In this document: positions 7,164 through 16,010 of the stretch, piece after piece
How positions within the stretch are numbered: position 1 is the first letter of the stretch
Layout: every line of letters starts with the position of its first letter
Source of the DNA: CAZZBK01 sp964652155
Lineage (GTDB): Bacteria; Planctomycetota; Planctomycetia; Pirellulales; PNKZ01
Reading direction: 5' to 3'
Assembly: GCA_964652155.1 (NCBI GenBank)
Contig: CAZZBK010000088.1
Coordinates: 1 to 25,050, forward strand
DNA: 25,050 bases
Notes under the pieces: model-generated
The model's database searches: none
Seen by the model: only the letters and a program-made list of their open reading frames with translations
What the model was told of the DNA's origin: nothing
Position numbers and translations under genes: made by a program

Positions 7164-8824
7164 TTGGCCTTGGCTTTGGCCTTCTTCGTGGCCGGGGCTT
7201 TGGCCTCGGGATTGGTAAACGGCGGCCGCTCGAAGGTCTCGCCATCCCCCGTCACGCGCGGATCGTTTGCCTCGCGCAGCGTGCTCAATAGCTGCACCGA
7301 CAACTGCGCCTTGATCGCGGCATACGCCTCGTCGCTGGCCACGTTGTGCATCTGGTGCGGATCCTTGCGCAGGTCGTACAACTCCTCGGAGGGTCGCTTG
7401 CCAAAGGCGTCTTCGTAGAATCGCTTCCATTGCGGATCGTGACGATGTTCGACGAGCCACGCCTTGGTGGGACCCGAGTCCATGTCGGATAACGTCACGC
7501 GCGTGTTGCTCGCCAGTTGGGCATGGCTCGGCGCGTTGGTCTCGTCGATGTTGATCGGGTCTCCCATCGGATAACGCTCGGGGCGAAAATTGCGGATGTA
7601 GAGATACTGCTCGGTCCGCAGCGCGCGATGCGGATAGGGCAGGTTCCCCGCCCGGGCGTCTCCCACGTGCCGCTCGCGTCCCGTGACGGCCGCGGTCCGC
7701 CGCGGGTCGACGAGCCCGTTCTGCTCGCTGCGCAACACGTTCACCAAGCTGCGACCGGTCATCACGCTCGGGATGGGCGCACCGGCTAACTCGAGAAAGG
7801 TGGGCGCTAAATCCATGAGGGTCGTGAAGTCGTCGACGACGCGGCCGGGCTTGATGAGCGGTCCGCGCACCATGAGCGAGACGTTCGTGCCGAAGTCGTA
7901 CAGATTGCATTTGCCGCGTGGGAAGCCCGGCGCGCCGTGATCGCCGCTCACGACGATGATGGTGTTGTCCAACTCGCCCAGCTCCGCGAGACGCTTGAGC
8001 AGCACGCCGACTCCCGCGTCGAAGCCCTGGATCTCGCCCAGGTAATCGGCAAAATCCTCGCGTACCTCGGGGACATCGGGTAGAATCGGCGGCAACTTGC
8101 CTTGCAGCGAGTCGGGGTCGATGCCCCACAGGGCCTTGCCCGAACCCTTGACCCACGCGCGATGCACGAGCGTTGGACCGAACCAATAGCAGAACGGCTT
8201 TCCGGCGGGCCGGGCCGCGATGAAGTCGTCGAAGTTGCCGCGCACCTCGTCATAAAGTTGCTGCTTGGCTTGCTCGACGCCCAGGCCATTGGCGACCATC
8301 GCGGTCACGTTCTCCGAGAGATTGTTATACCGGCCACCCCGCTTTTCGTAGGCATACTTGCCCGCGCCGAATGGCGCGTCGTTTGGAGTGCCGGGGCTCC
8401 AGACTTTCGACGTCTCGCCAATATGGTAGCCCGCGTCGTTCAACAACAACGGAAAGCTTGGGATGCCGCTGTCCCATTGGGCTCCGATGAGAATGGCACC
8501 CAGCCCGGTGCGGAAGAAGTACTGACCCGACAGGAACGAACTGCGACACGGTGTACACGAGGGCGAGTTGACAAACGCATGGGTGAACAGCACCCCCTCA
8601 CGCGCGACGCGGTCGATGTTCGGTGTCTGGACGACCTGGTTCGGGGAGGGTCGCTTTTCGAGCCCGGCGTAGATGCTGGCATAGCGGCCCCAGTCATCGG
8701 CAAAGCACATCACAATGTTCGGGCGCGTCGGCGCGGCGGCCTGAGCGATGACGCTGCCGAGACTGATGAGCAGCGCAAGCAGGAGTCCGATGCGCGACAT
8801 GGAGCAAGAGGACTGGATGTTCAT
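7160..8824 (-). CDS. Secreted sulfatase (type I, arylsulfatase-like)
   Basis: Type I sulfatases hydrolyse sulfate esters with a formylglycine made from Cys or Ser in a C-x-[PA]-x-R motif. Here C90-T-P-C-R94 followed by SSFLSG fits that core. Likely metal ligands are D43-D44 (FADDWG) and D295-H296 (SGDHG). A hydrophobic segment (about 11-28) ending in AQAAA indicates Sec export. Length, 554 residues, is normal for the family. ATG at 8824 is taken; ATG at 8800 would give a tidier signal peptide (MSRIGLLLALL), and neither has a clear Shine-Dalgarno. The C-terminus is a short Lys/Ala tail. Planctomycetes carry many sulfatases for sulfated polysaccharides, but the substrate here is unknown. No anaerobic sulfatase-maturating enzyme or FGE lies in the window. 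The gene stands alone and diverges from aroC. Confidence 0.94.
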   Translation of the reverse strand: MNIQSSCSMSRIGLLLALLISLGSVIAQAAAPTRPNIVMCFADDWGRYASIYAGLEKRPSPNQVVQTPNIDRVAREGVLFTHAFVNSPSCTPCRSSFLSGQYFFRTGLGAILIGAQWDSGIPSFPLLLNDAGYHIGETSKVWSPGTPNDAPFGAGKYAYEKRGGRYNNLSENVTAMVANGLGVEQAKQQLYDEVRGNFDDFIAARPAGKPFCYWFGPTLVHRAWVKGSGKALWGIDPDSLQGKLPPILPDVPEVREDFADYLGEIQGFDAGVGVLLKRLAELGELDNTIIVVSGDHGAPGFPRGKCNLYDFGTNVSLMVRGPLIKPGRVVDDFTTLMDLAPTFLELAGAPIPSVMTGRSLVNVLRSEQNGLVDPRRTAAVTGRERHVGDARAGNLPYPHRALRTEQYLYIRNFRPERYPMGDPINIDETNAPSHAQLASNTRVTLSDMDSGPTKAWLVEHRHDPQWKRFYEDAFGKRPSEELYDLRKDPHQMHNVASDEAYAAIKAQLSVQLLSTLREANDPRVTGDGETFERPPFTNPEAKAPATKKAKAKAN

Positions 8825-8891
8825 GGCCGGGATATTCTCTGAGTCGGGGTGGCGAACACGTGTTGAAGATTGAGTGTATCCGCATCGTTGT

Positions 8892-8911
8892 CCCGGGACT
8901 CACGTCCCGGG
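8892..8911. repeat. Short perfect palindrome in the sulfatase/aroC divergent gap
   Basis: CCCGGGAC (8892-8899) and GTCCCGGG (8904-8911) pair perfectly around TCAC. A separate perfect 10-bp palindrome, AACACGTGTT, is at 8855-8864. The first resembles the small palindromes scattered between planctomycete genes; the second could be an operator. The rest of 8825-9046 holds no gene. A possible -10 (TAAAAT, 8982-8987) for aroC lacks a convincing -35. Confidence 0.6.
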
Positions 8912-9046
8912 CTCGGATTTCAGAAGAATTTGGGCAGTTTTCCGGGGTGAAAGCGGCCTATCGGCAGCCTTGGGCTCTGGGTAAAATCAAGGTTTGGGGA
9001 CGTTGCGCCCCCGAACAAGCCCCATCCTAACCCAAGACAATCGTTC

Positions 9047-10186
9047 ATGTTGCGCTATTGGACCGCCGGCGAATCGCATGGCAAGGCACTGCTCGCCTTG
9101 GTCGATGGCTTTCCGGCCGGCGTCACGATCGACACGTCCGAAATCGACAGCGAGTTGCGCCGTCGACAGGGAGGCTACGGCCGCGGCGGCCGGCAACGCA
9201 TCGAGGTCGATCAGGTCGACATCCTCAGCGGCATCTGGCAGGGGAAGTCGCTCGGCAGTCCGCTCGCGCTACAGGTGGTCAACCGCGATTACAAACTCGA
9301 ACGGCTCGGTGACCTCGAACGGCCACGTCCCGGCCATGGCGACCTGACCGGAGCCATCAAGTACCTGGGCTCCATCCGCGCCGTGCTCGAGCGGGCCAGT
9401 GCACGCGAGACCGCCGTGCGTGTCGCGGCCGGTGCCTTGGCCAAGCAACTCTTGCGACCCTTCGGCATCACCGCCTTTGGTTATGTCGTCGAGTTGGGGG
9501 GCGTGACGATCGAACCGCTCAGTGGCACGCTCGAGGAGCAACGCGCGCGGCGCGACGCGAGCGAACTCTACGCGCTCAACCCGCAGCAGGACGACGCGAT
9601 CAAGCAGTTGATCGATCAGGTGGGCAAAGAGGGGGACACGCTCGGCGGCGTGCTGGAGATTCGCGTCGAGGGCTTGCCCTTTGGGCTCGGCACGCATGCC
9701 CAGTGGGACCGCAAGCTCGATGGCCGCCTCGCGCAGGCCGTGATGGCCGTGCAGGCGATTAAGGGAGTCGAGATCGGCCTGGGTTTCGAGGCCGCGCGGC
9801 GTCGCGGCTCGCAGGTGCATGACCCGATTCAGTATGATCCGCAGCAGGTTCAATCGCCCAACTTGGGATACGTGCGGCCGACGAATAACGCCGGCGGGCT
9901 CGAGGCGGGGATGACCAATGGCCAGCCGCTGGTGATTCGCGCGGCCAAGAAGCCGATCAGCACGCTGCGCAAGCCGCTCGAATCGATCAATCTGGCGAGC
10001 AAGCAGAGCGAGTCGGCCGCGTATGAGCGGAGCGACGTATGCGCCGTGCCGGCCGCGAGCGTCATTTTGGAAAATGTCGTCGCGTTTGAGGTGGCTGCCG
10101 CGCTGGTCGACAAGTTCGGCGGTGACAGCTTGGCCGAGATGCTCGAACGTTATCAACTGTTTATGCGCATGGCCCGCGAACGTTAG
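9047..10186 (+). CDS. aroC: Chorismate synthase
   Basis: AroC is the last enzyme of the shikimate pathway. It converts 5-enolpyruvylshikimate-3-phosphate to chorismate with reduced FMN as cofactor. The 379-residue protein carries the first family signature around GESHGKAL (8-15), RRQGGYGRGGRQ at 39-50, the second signature region around RASARETAVR (116-125), and the third around RSDVCAVPAA near the C-terminus. Length is typical. ATG 9047 gives the conserved N-terminus LRYWTAGESHG, though no strong Shine-Dalgarno precedes it. No other shikimate gene is nearby. The next gene begins 28 nt after the stop and may be cotranscribed. Confidence 0.98.
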   Translation: MLRYWTAGESHGKALLALVDGFPAGVTIDTSEIDSELRRRQGGYGRGGRQRIEVDQVDILSGIWQGKSLGSPLALQVVNRDYKLERLGDLERPRPGHGDLTGAIKYLGSIRAVLERASARETAVRVAAGALAKQLLRPFGITAFGYVVELGGVTIEPLSGTLEEQRARRDASELYALNPQQDDAIKQLIDQVGKEGDTLGGVLEIRVEGLPFGLGTHAQWDRKLDGRLAQAVMAVQAIKGVEIGLGFEAARRRGSQVHDPIQYDPQQVQSPNLGYVRPTNNAGGLEAGMTNGQPLVIRAAKKPISTLRKPLESINLASKQSESAAYERSDVCAVPAASVILENVVAFEVAAALVDKFGGDSLAEMLERYQLFMRMARER

Positions 10187-10214
10187 ACCGTAACGCACCA
10201 GTGTGGGGTCCAGG

Positions 10215-11519
10215 ATGGTCCCGATTCACGAACGGACTCGCCGCGTAGTTTGCCGTTGGCTGTTTGTGGTGCTCTGCGCGGTCCCCACGGCGGTCGTGCT
10301 CTCGTGGTGCGTCGTGCGACTGTGGCCCGGCACGCTCGCGGCCGAGCGCGCGTGGCTGCGCTCGATCACGGGCATGCAAGTCAGTCTGGCTCGGGTCACA
10401 CATCCGCGCCCCGGCGCGACGCTGCTGCATGACCTCGAACTGCACGACCCCGAGACGCTCGAGTGCGTGGTCAGGTGTCGGTACCTCGAAGCGGTGAGCG
10501 GCGACAAGAAGGTCATTGCCAAGGCGTCGCATGTCGAGCTGTTCGGCGCGCAGGCCGAGCAAGTCTGGCGACTGATCGAACGCCATTTGCGCGGCAACTC
10601 CCCCGCTCCGGAAACGCAGTTGTACCTCTCGGCGGCCGAGTTGACGTGGCATGTGCCGCGGGGCGCGTCGCAAACGTTCGTCGACCTGACGGCCCGCGTG
10701 GGACCCACGACGCGTGGCGGGCACGAGGCCGACTTTCGCTTTCGGCTTGCCGGCGCGGAGGACGCCGAGTTGTCGTCCATCGTGGTCGAACGATTCATGC
10801 GGCAAGAGCAACTCTGCACGCACGTCGAGCTGCGGACTGGCGGCAATCGCTGGCCGTTTCAGGTCCTCGCGCCGTTGTTCGACGCCCCCGGCTGGTTCGG
10901 CGCTCAGGCCCGGTTCGACGGTGCGCTATCGCTCGAAGAGCAGAACGGCCAATGGTCGGGGCGCATCATTGGTGGGCGGCTCGAGCGCGTCGATCTCGAC
11001 TCGTTGGTGCGACAGCGTTTTCCGCACGGGCTCAGCGGCTTGGCTGACATCACGATTCGCGACGCGGTTGTCTCGCACGGACGGCTCGTCAAGATCGACG
11101 GCACGTTTGACTGCCGCGGCGGCGCGATCGCGCGATCGCTCGTCGAGTCGGGGCGACAACACATGAAGTTCCAAGGCGCGGCGGTCATGCCCGCTTCGGC
11201 GACGAACCTCCCCTTTGAGCAACTCGCGTTCACGTTCGTGCTCGATTCGCGCGGGCTGCAAATGCTTGGCGGCTGCGAAGGCCCGCCGGGGGCGCTGTTG
11301 ATGGGAGACGACGCGCCGCTATGGCAGCAGGGGCCCGAGCCGCTGCAGAGCGTGGCGGCATTCATTCGCACATTGGTGCCGGCGAGCGAGGTGCTTGTGC
11401 CGGCCACCGACGCCTCCGATTGGCTGATCCACGCGTTGCCCGTGCCGCCGATTGTTGCCGCTCGGCCCCGTGACGGCACCGCTCCGCCCCCTCGCGTGCA
11501 TATCAAGCCCGTCCCGTAG
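10215..11519 (+). CDS. Membrane-anchored protein of unknown function
   Basis: I do not recognise a family for this 434-residue protein. A hydrophobic segment at about 13-35, preceded by several Arg residues, looks like an N-terminal anchor that leaves the rest in the periplasm. The body has alternating beta-type segments, for example WSGRIIGGRLERVDLDSLV and LSGLADITIRDAVVSHGRL, which recall the repeated beta segments of AsmA-like envelope proteins. That is only an impression. The C-terminus is Pro-rich. The start could be GTG 10203 or ATG 10215; GGGG at 10205-10208 is spaced for the ATG, so I chose it. It lies 28 nt after aroC and converges on the ResB-CcsA gene, with its stop touching the 11520-11584 palindrome. 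Confidence 0.8.
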   Translation: MVPIHERTRRVVCRWLFVVLCAVPTAVVLSWCVVRLWPGTLAAERAWLRSITGMQVSLARVTHPRPGATLLHDLELHDPETLECVVRCRYLEAVSGDKKVIAKASHVELFGAQAEQVWRLIERHLRGNSPAPETQLYLSAAELTWHVPRGASQTFVDLTARVGPTTRGGHEADFRFRLAGAEDAELSSIVVERFMRQEQLCTHVELRTGGNRWPFQVLAPLFDAPGWFGAQARFDGALSLEEQNGQWSGRIIGGRLERVDLDSLVRQRFPHGLSGLADITIRDAVVSHGRLVKIDGTFDCRGGAIARSLVESGRQHMKFQGAAVMPASATNLPFEQLAFTFVLDSRGLQMLGGCEGPPGALLMGDDAPLWQQGPEPLQSVAAFIRTLVPASEVLVPATDASDWLIHALPVPPIVAARPRDGTAPPPRVHIKPVP

Positions 11520-11584
11520 GGTACGCACTCTGTGCGTACCATGTGTCAATTCGTCTCAAAGTCGGTGCGCACGGAGTGCGTACC
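11520..11584. repeat. Double palindrome filling the gap between two convergent stop codons
   Basis: Unit one (11520-11540) is GGTACGCAC-TCT-GTGCGTACC, a perfect 9-bp stem. Unit two (11564-11584) is GGTGCGCAC-GGA-GTGCGTACC, one mismatch (a possible G-T pair) from perfect. The two units are also inverted copies of each other at 19 of 21 positions, so the whole region can fold into one long hairpin. The element starts right after the TAG at 11517-11519 and ends right before the minus-strand TAA at 11585-11587. It may act as a bidirectional terminator and may be a dispersed intergenic repeat. No long T-run is present. Confidence 0.8.
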
Positions 11585-14500
11585 TTAAACGATCGAGGCC
11601 GTAACGGGCCGATCGCGTTTGGGAATGAACCCGAGCGCGACGACGAAGAGCTGCAACAACACAAAGTAGCCCAGCGCCGAGATCACCCCTTCGGTAAAGC
11701 CGTAGGAGTGCAAGCCGATGCCGAGCTGATTGACGCCGAACCAGGACCAGGCGGTGACGATGTTGCCGCCGATCGAGAGCAACGCCAAGCCACGCTCTTT
11801 GGCCATGCCGTCCCAGCGGGCGTGCAGCACGATGGCGTTCCAGAGCACGATGATCAGCGCGCCGTTTTCTTTCGGGTCCCAGCCCCAGAAGCGGCCCCAG
11901 GAGTCGTCGGCCCAGAGACCGCCGAGCACCGTCCCGAAGAAGCTGAAGAACAAAGCGAAGCAGATCGTGCCGTAGATCATCCGCGCGATGTCCTTTTCCA
12001 GCGGTTTATCCATCGTGGTCGAGAAGAGCCGAATGAACACATAGGCGTTGCCGAGCAACCCGGCCAGGAACGTGGCGGCGTAGCCGGAGGTGACACAGAC
12101 AACATGCGTGGCGAGCCAGAACTGCGTGTCGAGCACGGCTTGCATGACGGTGAAGGTGTCCCCTTCGAGCGCGAGCCAGTCGGCAATCCACAGCGTCGTG
12201 AAGCCGATCAGCGACGACACGATCGTGCCGAGTCCCAGCGGGTAGAAACGTTCCAGCAGCATCGCGGCGAACACGCAGCCCCAGCCAATGTAGATCGCCG
12301 AGGAATATAAGTTCGTCACCGGCGGACGACCCGAGATGTATATGCGTCCCAGGAGCCCGGCCGTGTGGATGACAAAAATCGCGATCAGCATCCAGAAGGC
12401 GATCGAGCGGAACTGCTTGGGATAGGCGAGCCAACTGAGCAATGCCACGAAGAATGGCAGCATGTAGCACCATGTTGCCGAGGTGAGTGGACGCCAGTAA
12501 TTATAGCGAGCCTCGAAGCTGACTTTGCCGCTCTTGAAGCCTTCGGGCTGACGGTCTTCAATGAGCGAGTGATAACTGGCGACCTCTTTATTGAACGTCT
12601 CGACGTCCCCCTTGGCGTAGGCCACGATCATCGCTTGCCAAGTGAGCGTGGTCGGGTTGAGGGGCTTTTCGTCGCCGAGCAAACGGCTGCTCAGCAGCGC
12701 TTGAGTGAAGGCCAAGCTGTAGGGCTGCCAGGGCTCTTTGACGGGGCCGAGAAAAAATTCCTTTTCTTCCTTGACCGGAATGGCCAGGATGGGTTGCCCG
12801 CTGTCGAAGTGCTTGATCGCCTGCAAATATGCATCGCGAATTTCACCCAGCCGCTGCAACGCTCCTTCGCGATCGGTCTTGAGCTGTTCGACGGTCGGCA
12901 AGTCGCCGACGGGCACGGGGGTGAACGAATCGCGCAACACCGAGTAGCGGCCGAATCGCTTCTCCAGGTCGAGCATGCCGCGATCGTACGTGTTCAGGGC
13001 GGCTTTGTCCTTGTCGTGGGCTTTCTTGAGCGCGCCCAGGAAGTCGTCGAACTTATCCTGCAACTCGGCGATCGAGTAGCAGTTGCTCTTTCGACGCTTC
13101 AAATCGAACAGCCCAACGGTGTCGAGACTGTCGATGCGAAAGACCTGATAGTTTTCGAGGTTGTCGCTGCGGCTGATCGTGTCGAGCAGCCACTCGATTG
13201 CCGAGCGCTCGTCGAGCGTTTCTTGCTCGCCTTCCTTCACGAGCAGCTTGGCCGTTTCGCGATTCGAGATCACGCGGAGCGTGTTGCGGGCCACGCTGTC
13301 GAGCGGCTTGCAGCGTCCCTCGGCGACGACCGGGATGCGGCCGAAGTCGTAGAAGTTGAACTCGCCTTCCTTGGGTGGCTTGACCCGGGCGGGCAAGAGC
13401 AAGGCGATCAGCAACCCCGCGGCCAACACCCAAGCAATGCCATGATAGGCCTGAATGGACGAGCGTGGTTCGGCGAGGTGCAGCTTGGCGGCGGTTTTGA
13501 TGTTGGGTCTGGTCACGTCCTCGCGGCGGCGCAAGAAGCGGATCAGCGTGATGCCGAAGTGCCAGGCCAAGCCGACGGCGACGATCATGCAGGCGACGTA
13601 AGGAATCATCCAGCCCGAGTTCGTCACGACTTGCAGCGTCGTCTTCTCTTTGCCGGTCTCGTCGTCGAGCATGTAATTGCTCTGGAAGAACGTCTCGCCG
13701 GCGAACCGCATGGGGTTGTTCATCCAGATGTGCACTTTGTTGTCGACACCCAGCTTGGCGTCGGTCACGCGCACATCCGACGAGTAGTTGCGGGCGGTCT
13801 TGGTGCCGAGGTAGTCATCCTTGCGGACGTCGATCAACTCGATCGAGTAGGGCTTGTAGTAGCGCTTGGGTCGCAAGGCGACTTCGTAAGTTTTGTCCCC
13901 CACCTTGATATCTGCATGGCGGGCAAAGGCCTGCACATGGGCCGTGTTCCAAGTGCTGAGCATGTGTTTGCCCAGCGACGTGTCGTCTGGAGCAAAGAAC
14001 TCGACCACTGCGGTGGGAAAATCCCAGGGGGCGTCGTTCTCGGCGCCCGAGGTCGGCCGTGACTCGACAATCTCCCACTTGGCCCCTTGCTTGTCGGTGA
14101 AGCACATCAGCTCGTCGACTTTTTGGACCGGGCCGCGTAACTCGGGCTTCGAGTTCTTCATCCATCGCTCGATCTTGTAGCTCAGCGGCAGTTTGCTGTC
14201 CTTGACGGTCTCGCCGACCTGGAGCAGCCGTTGTGGGACGACGATCACATCGTCCATGTCTTCTTGGCCCTGTTCGACGATGGCGAGTTCCATCGTGCGC
14301 ATGTCTTGGGTGAAGTGCATGGCTTGCCCTTCGTAGATGGGCATCAGGGCCTCGACCGCCTGCCAATCGACAAAGACTTCGCCGAACATCATGAGCCCAA
14401 TGCCGCCGTGAATGAGCACGACCCCGGCCCGTTTGTCAAAGACCATGACGCAGCCGCCGAGCAAGACGAGCCCGGCGAAGGTGGCCTTGGCCAATTGCCA

Positions 14501-15187
14501 GAGGATGCGCATTGACGAGTCGTCGAACTCGCCGGCCCAGATGCAGGCGACGAGCGTGGCACCCAGCAAGACCGCGATGGCGATGGTGACCCAACGTTCG
14601 GCTTTGCGCTCGCTGCCGAAGCTCATGGCGAGGCCGACGGTCGCCAGCCAAGCGAGTGCGAGCAGACCGATGAGTCCGTACCAGATGACGCCCCAACTGA
14701 GCCACGAGCCTTCGAGCAGTCCGGCCGTGCTGGAGCCACTGTTGATAACGAGCCAAGTGACTGCGACGCCGGCGGCGAGCACGCCCCAGCCCCACGAGAG
14801 CCGTTGCCCTTGGGCCTGCGTCTTGAATCGCACGCCGTGAGCCGCGAGCAGGTTGATGGCCATCGCCAGGCCGATCGTGAAGCCGCCCGGGAACGGGAAT
14901 CCGCCGGGGACGACAGGCCGATCCGGAAAAAAGGACGGCGGGAAGAACACTTGCAACGGCACGACCACGAGGAACGAGCGGAAGTATTTCTCGATCACGT
15001 CCCACATGTTCAGTTCGTACTGGGCCAGCGTGCCGACAAAGATCAGCACGATGCCCATGAGCAGCAGCGCGACCGTGAGCTTGAGCGAAGCCAGGGGGCG
15101 GAGGATCATGTCGAGCACGTCGCGCACACTCGTGTCGCGAGCGCCGATCGCGTTGCGGTCACCGAACGGCATCGATTGGGTTGCCAT
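11585..15187 (-). CDS. ccsA: Fused ResB-CcsA cytochrome c maturation protein (System II)
   Basis: This 1200-residue membrane protein joins a ResB-like half to a CcsA half, as in the CcsBA fusions that export haem and attach it to apocytochrome c outside the membrane. The N-terminal half has several membrane segments (about 33-53, 103-115, 133-150, 164-188, 198-218, 234-250) and a large outside domain with ResB-like stretches at 441-472 (YYKPYSIELIDVRKDDYLGT and following) and 488-505 (NNPMRFAGETFFQSNY). A second soluble segment (about 602-900) separates it from the CcsA half. That half has the tryptophan-rich haem-binding motif WGRFWGWDPKENG at 1097-1109 and flanking histidines H1028 (ATHVVC) and H1160 (LHSYGF). 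H941 in HTAGLLGR may be a further ligand. It starts 23 nt after the lipoprotein gene and forms an operon with it. Confidence 0.95.
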   Translation of the reverse strand: MATQSMPFGDRNAIGARDTSVRDVLDMILRPLASLKLTVALLLMGIVLIFVGTLAQYELNMWDVIEKYFRSFLVVVPLQVFFPPSFFPDRPVVPGGFPFPGGFTIGLAMAINLLAAHGVRFKTQAQGQRLSWGWGVLAAGVAVTWLVINSGSSTAGLLEGSWLSWGVIWYGLIGLLALAWLATVGLAMSFGSERKAERWVTIAIAVLLGATLVACIWAGEFDDSSMRILWQLAKATFAGLVLLGGCVMVFDKRAGVVLIHGGIGLMMFGEVFVDWQAVEALMPIYEGQAMHFTQDMRTMELAIVEQGQEDMDDVIVVPQRLLQVGETVKDSKLPLSYKIERWMKNSKPELRGPVQKVDELMCFTDKQGAKWEIVESRPTSGAENDAPWDFPTAVVEFFAPDDTSLGKHMLSTWNTAHVQAFARHADIKVGDKTYEVALRPKRYYKPYSIELIDVRKDDYLGTKTARNYSSDVRVTDAKLGVDNKVHIWMNNPMRFAGETFFQSNYMLDDETGKEKTTLQVVTNSGWMIPYVACMIVAVGLAWHFGITLIRFLRRREDVTRPNIKTAAKLHLAEPRSSIQAYHGIAWVLAAGLLIALLLPARVKPPKEGEFNFYDFGRIPVVAEGRCKPLDSVARNTLRVISNRETAKLLVKEGEQETLDERSAIEWLLDTISRSDNLENYQVFRIDSLDTVGLFDLKRRKSNCYSIAELQDKFDDFLGALKKAHDKDKAALNTYDRGMLDLEKRFGRYSVLRDSFTPVPVGDLPTVEQLKTDREGALQRLGEIRDAYLQAIKHFDSGQPILAIPVKEEKEFFLGPVKEPWQPYSLAFTQALLSSRLLGDEKPLNPTTLTWQAMIVAYAKGDVETFNKEVASYHSLIEDRQPEGFKSGKVSFEARYNYWRPLTSATWCYMLPFFVALLSWLAYPKQFRSIAFWMLIAIFVIHTAGLLGRIYISGRPPVTNLYSSAIYIGWGCVFAAMLLERFYPLGLGTIVSSLIGFTTLWIADWLALEGDTFTVMQAVLDTQFWLATHVVCVTSGYAATFLAGLLGNAYVFIRLFSTTMDKPLEKDIARMIYGTICFALFFSFFGTVLGGLWADDSWGRFWGWDPKENGALIIVLWNAIVLHARWDGMAKERGLALLSIGGNIVTAWSWFGVNQLGIGLHSYGFTEGVISALGYFVLLQLFVVALGFIPKRDRPVTASIV

Positions 15188-15210
15188 GATGGTCGAACTC
15201 CGCGTGGAGG

Positions 15211-15846
15211 CTATTTGAACTGAATGGACTTGAGGAACGCGTTAAAACGGTCTCGCTCTTGCTCGACGCCCGGGGCGTCGCCGATGAGCTTGAAGTACCA
15301 GGCGATCTCGCCATGTATGACGATCGCGCCGGCGATGGCTTTGCGCGGCTGGGCGTCGGCCGGGCCGAACAACTCGACGTAGTGCCCCTCGATGTCGCCG
15401 AACTTGAGTGGCTTGATGGCCGACTTGAGTTCGTCGGCGGTGAGGTCGCCGAGCGCCACCTGTTTGCGCCAGCGATTGATGTTGGCGAGCAGGTCGCCAC
15501 CCATCCCTTGGGCGGGGAGGTCGCTCACAGTGACCTCAACGCCCGAGTCTTTCGCCGCAAAGACGAGTCGCGTGAAGGGCTTGGCCGCCCCGCTCTGCCA
15601 ACTCGCGGGCTTCTCGAATGCGAAGGGGATCTCGGCCGGCGCTTTGACCTGCGGTGGCGGCATGCGCGGCTGATCGTGGGCGATGATCGGAGGCGCGGGA
15701 GGGTCTTTCTTGACCCGGTAGTGCTCGATCTGCGGTTGCTCGCGACAGCCAACCAACGGCAACAGCACGGCACAGCACATGATCGAACACAGGTACGCGG
15801 TCGACCGGCGATGCCGGGACCTCAGAAACTCGACAAATTGAAACAT
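15211..15846 (-). CDS. Lipoprotein upstream of the cytochrome c maturation gene
   Basis: The 211-residue product has a basic N-terminus, a hydrophobic stretch and a lipobox ending PLVGC with C34 as the likely lipidated residue, then a Pro-rich linker (about 45-75) and a compact domain. The C-terminal part (HGEIAWYFKLIGDAP, then FNAFLKSIQF) has the look of PsbP/Mog1-like small domains, but this is a visual impression only. It sits 23 nt upstream of the ResB-CcsA gene on the same strand, so a role beside cytochrome c assembly or redox chemistry outside the membrane is plausible but unproven. It has no CxxC or CxxCH motif, so it is neither a thioredoxin nor a c-type cytochrome. ATG 15846 is the only start that keeps the full signal peptide. 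Confidence 0.85.
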   Translation of the reverse strand: MFQFVEFLRSRHRRSTAYLCSIMCCAVLLPLVGCREQPQIEHYRVKKDPPAPPIIAHDQPRMPPPQVKAPAEIPFAFEKPASWQSGAAKPFTRLVFAAKDSGVEVTVSDLPAQGMGGDLLANINRWRKQVALGDLTADELKSAIKPLKFGDIEGHYVELFGPADAQPRKAIAGAIVIHGEIAWYFKLIGDAPGVEQERDRFNAFLKSIQFK

Positions 15847-16010
15847 GCTCAGCAGACTCGTGGCGTGCGGCGACAGTGCGCGGGCACTTAGGTGGGAGGC
15901 AACATGCCGACCGCGGAGGGGATGACCGGCAAACAGCTACACAGCCGCACCCGCAGTGCGGACCACGCTCGACAAGCAAGCACGATCAGAGCCCGGCGCG
16001 ACAGCCACCT

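Noticed and set aside
8102..8842. Plus-strand open frame of 246 codons
   Set aside because: It is antisense to the sulfatase active-site half and has no family features.
9269..10198. Minus-strand open frame of 309 codons
   Set aside because: It is antisense to aroC, which is certain, and shows no recognisable motif.
12365..14062. Long plus-strand open frame of 565 codons
   Set aside because: It is antisense to the ResB-CcsA gene, whose motifs are unambiguous; the composition is a typical high-GC shadow and no domain is seen.
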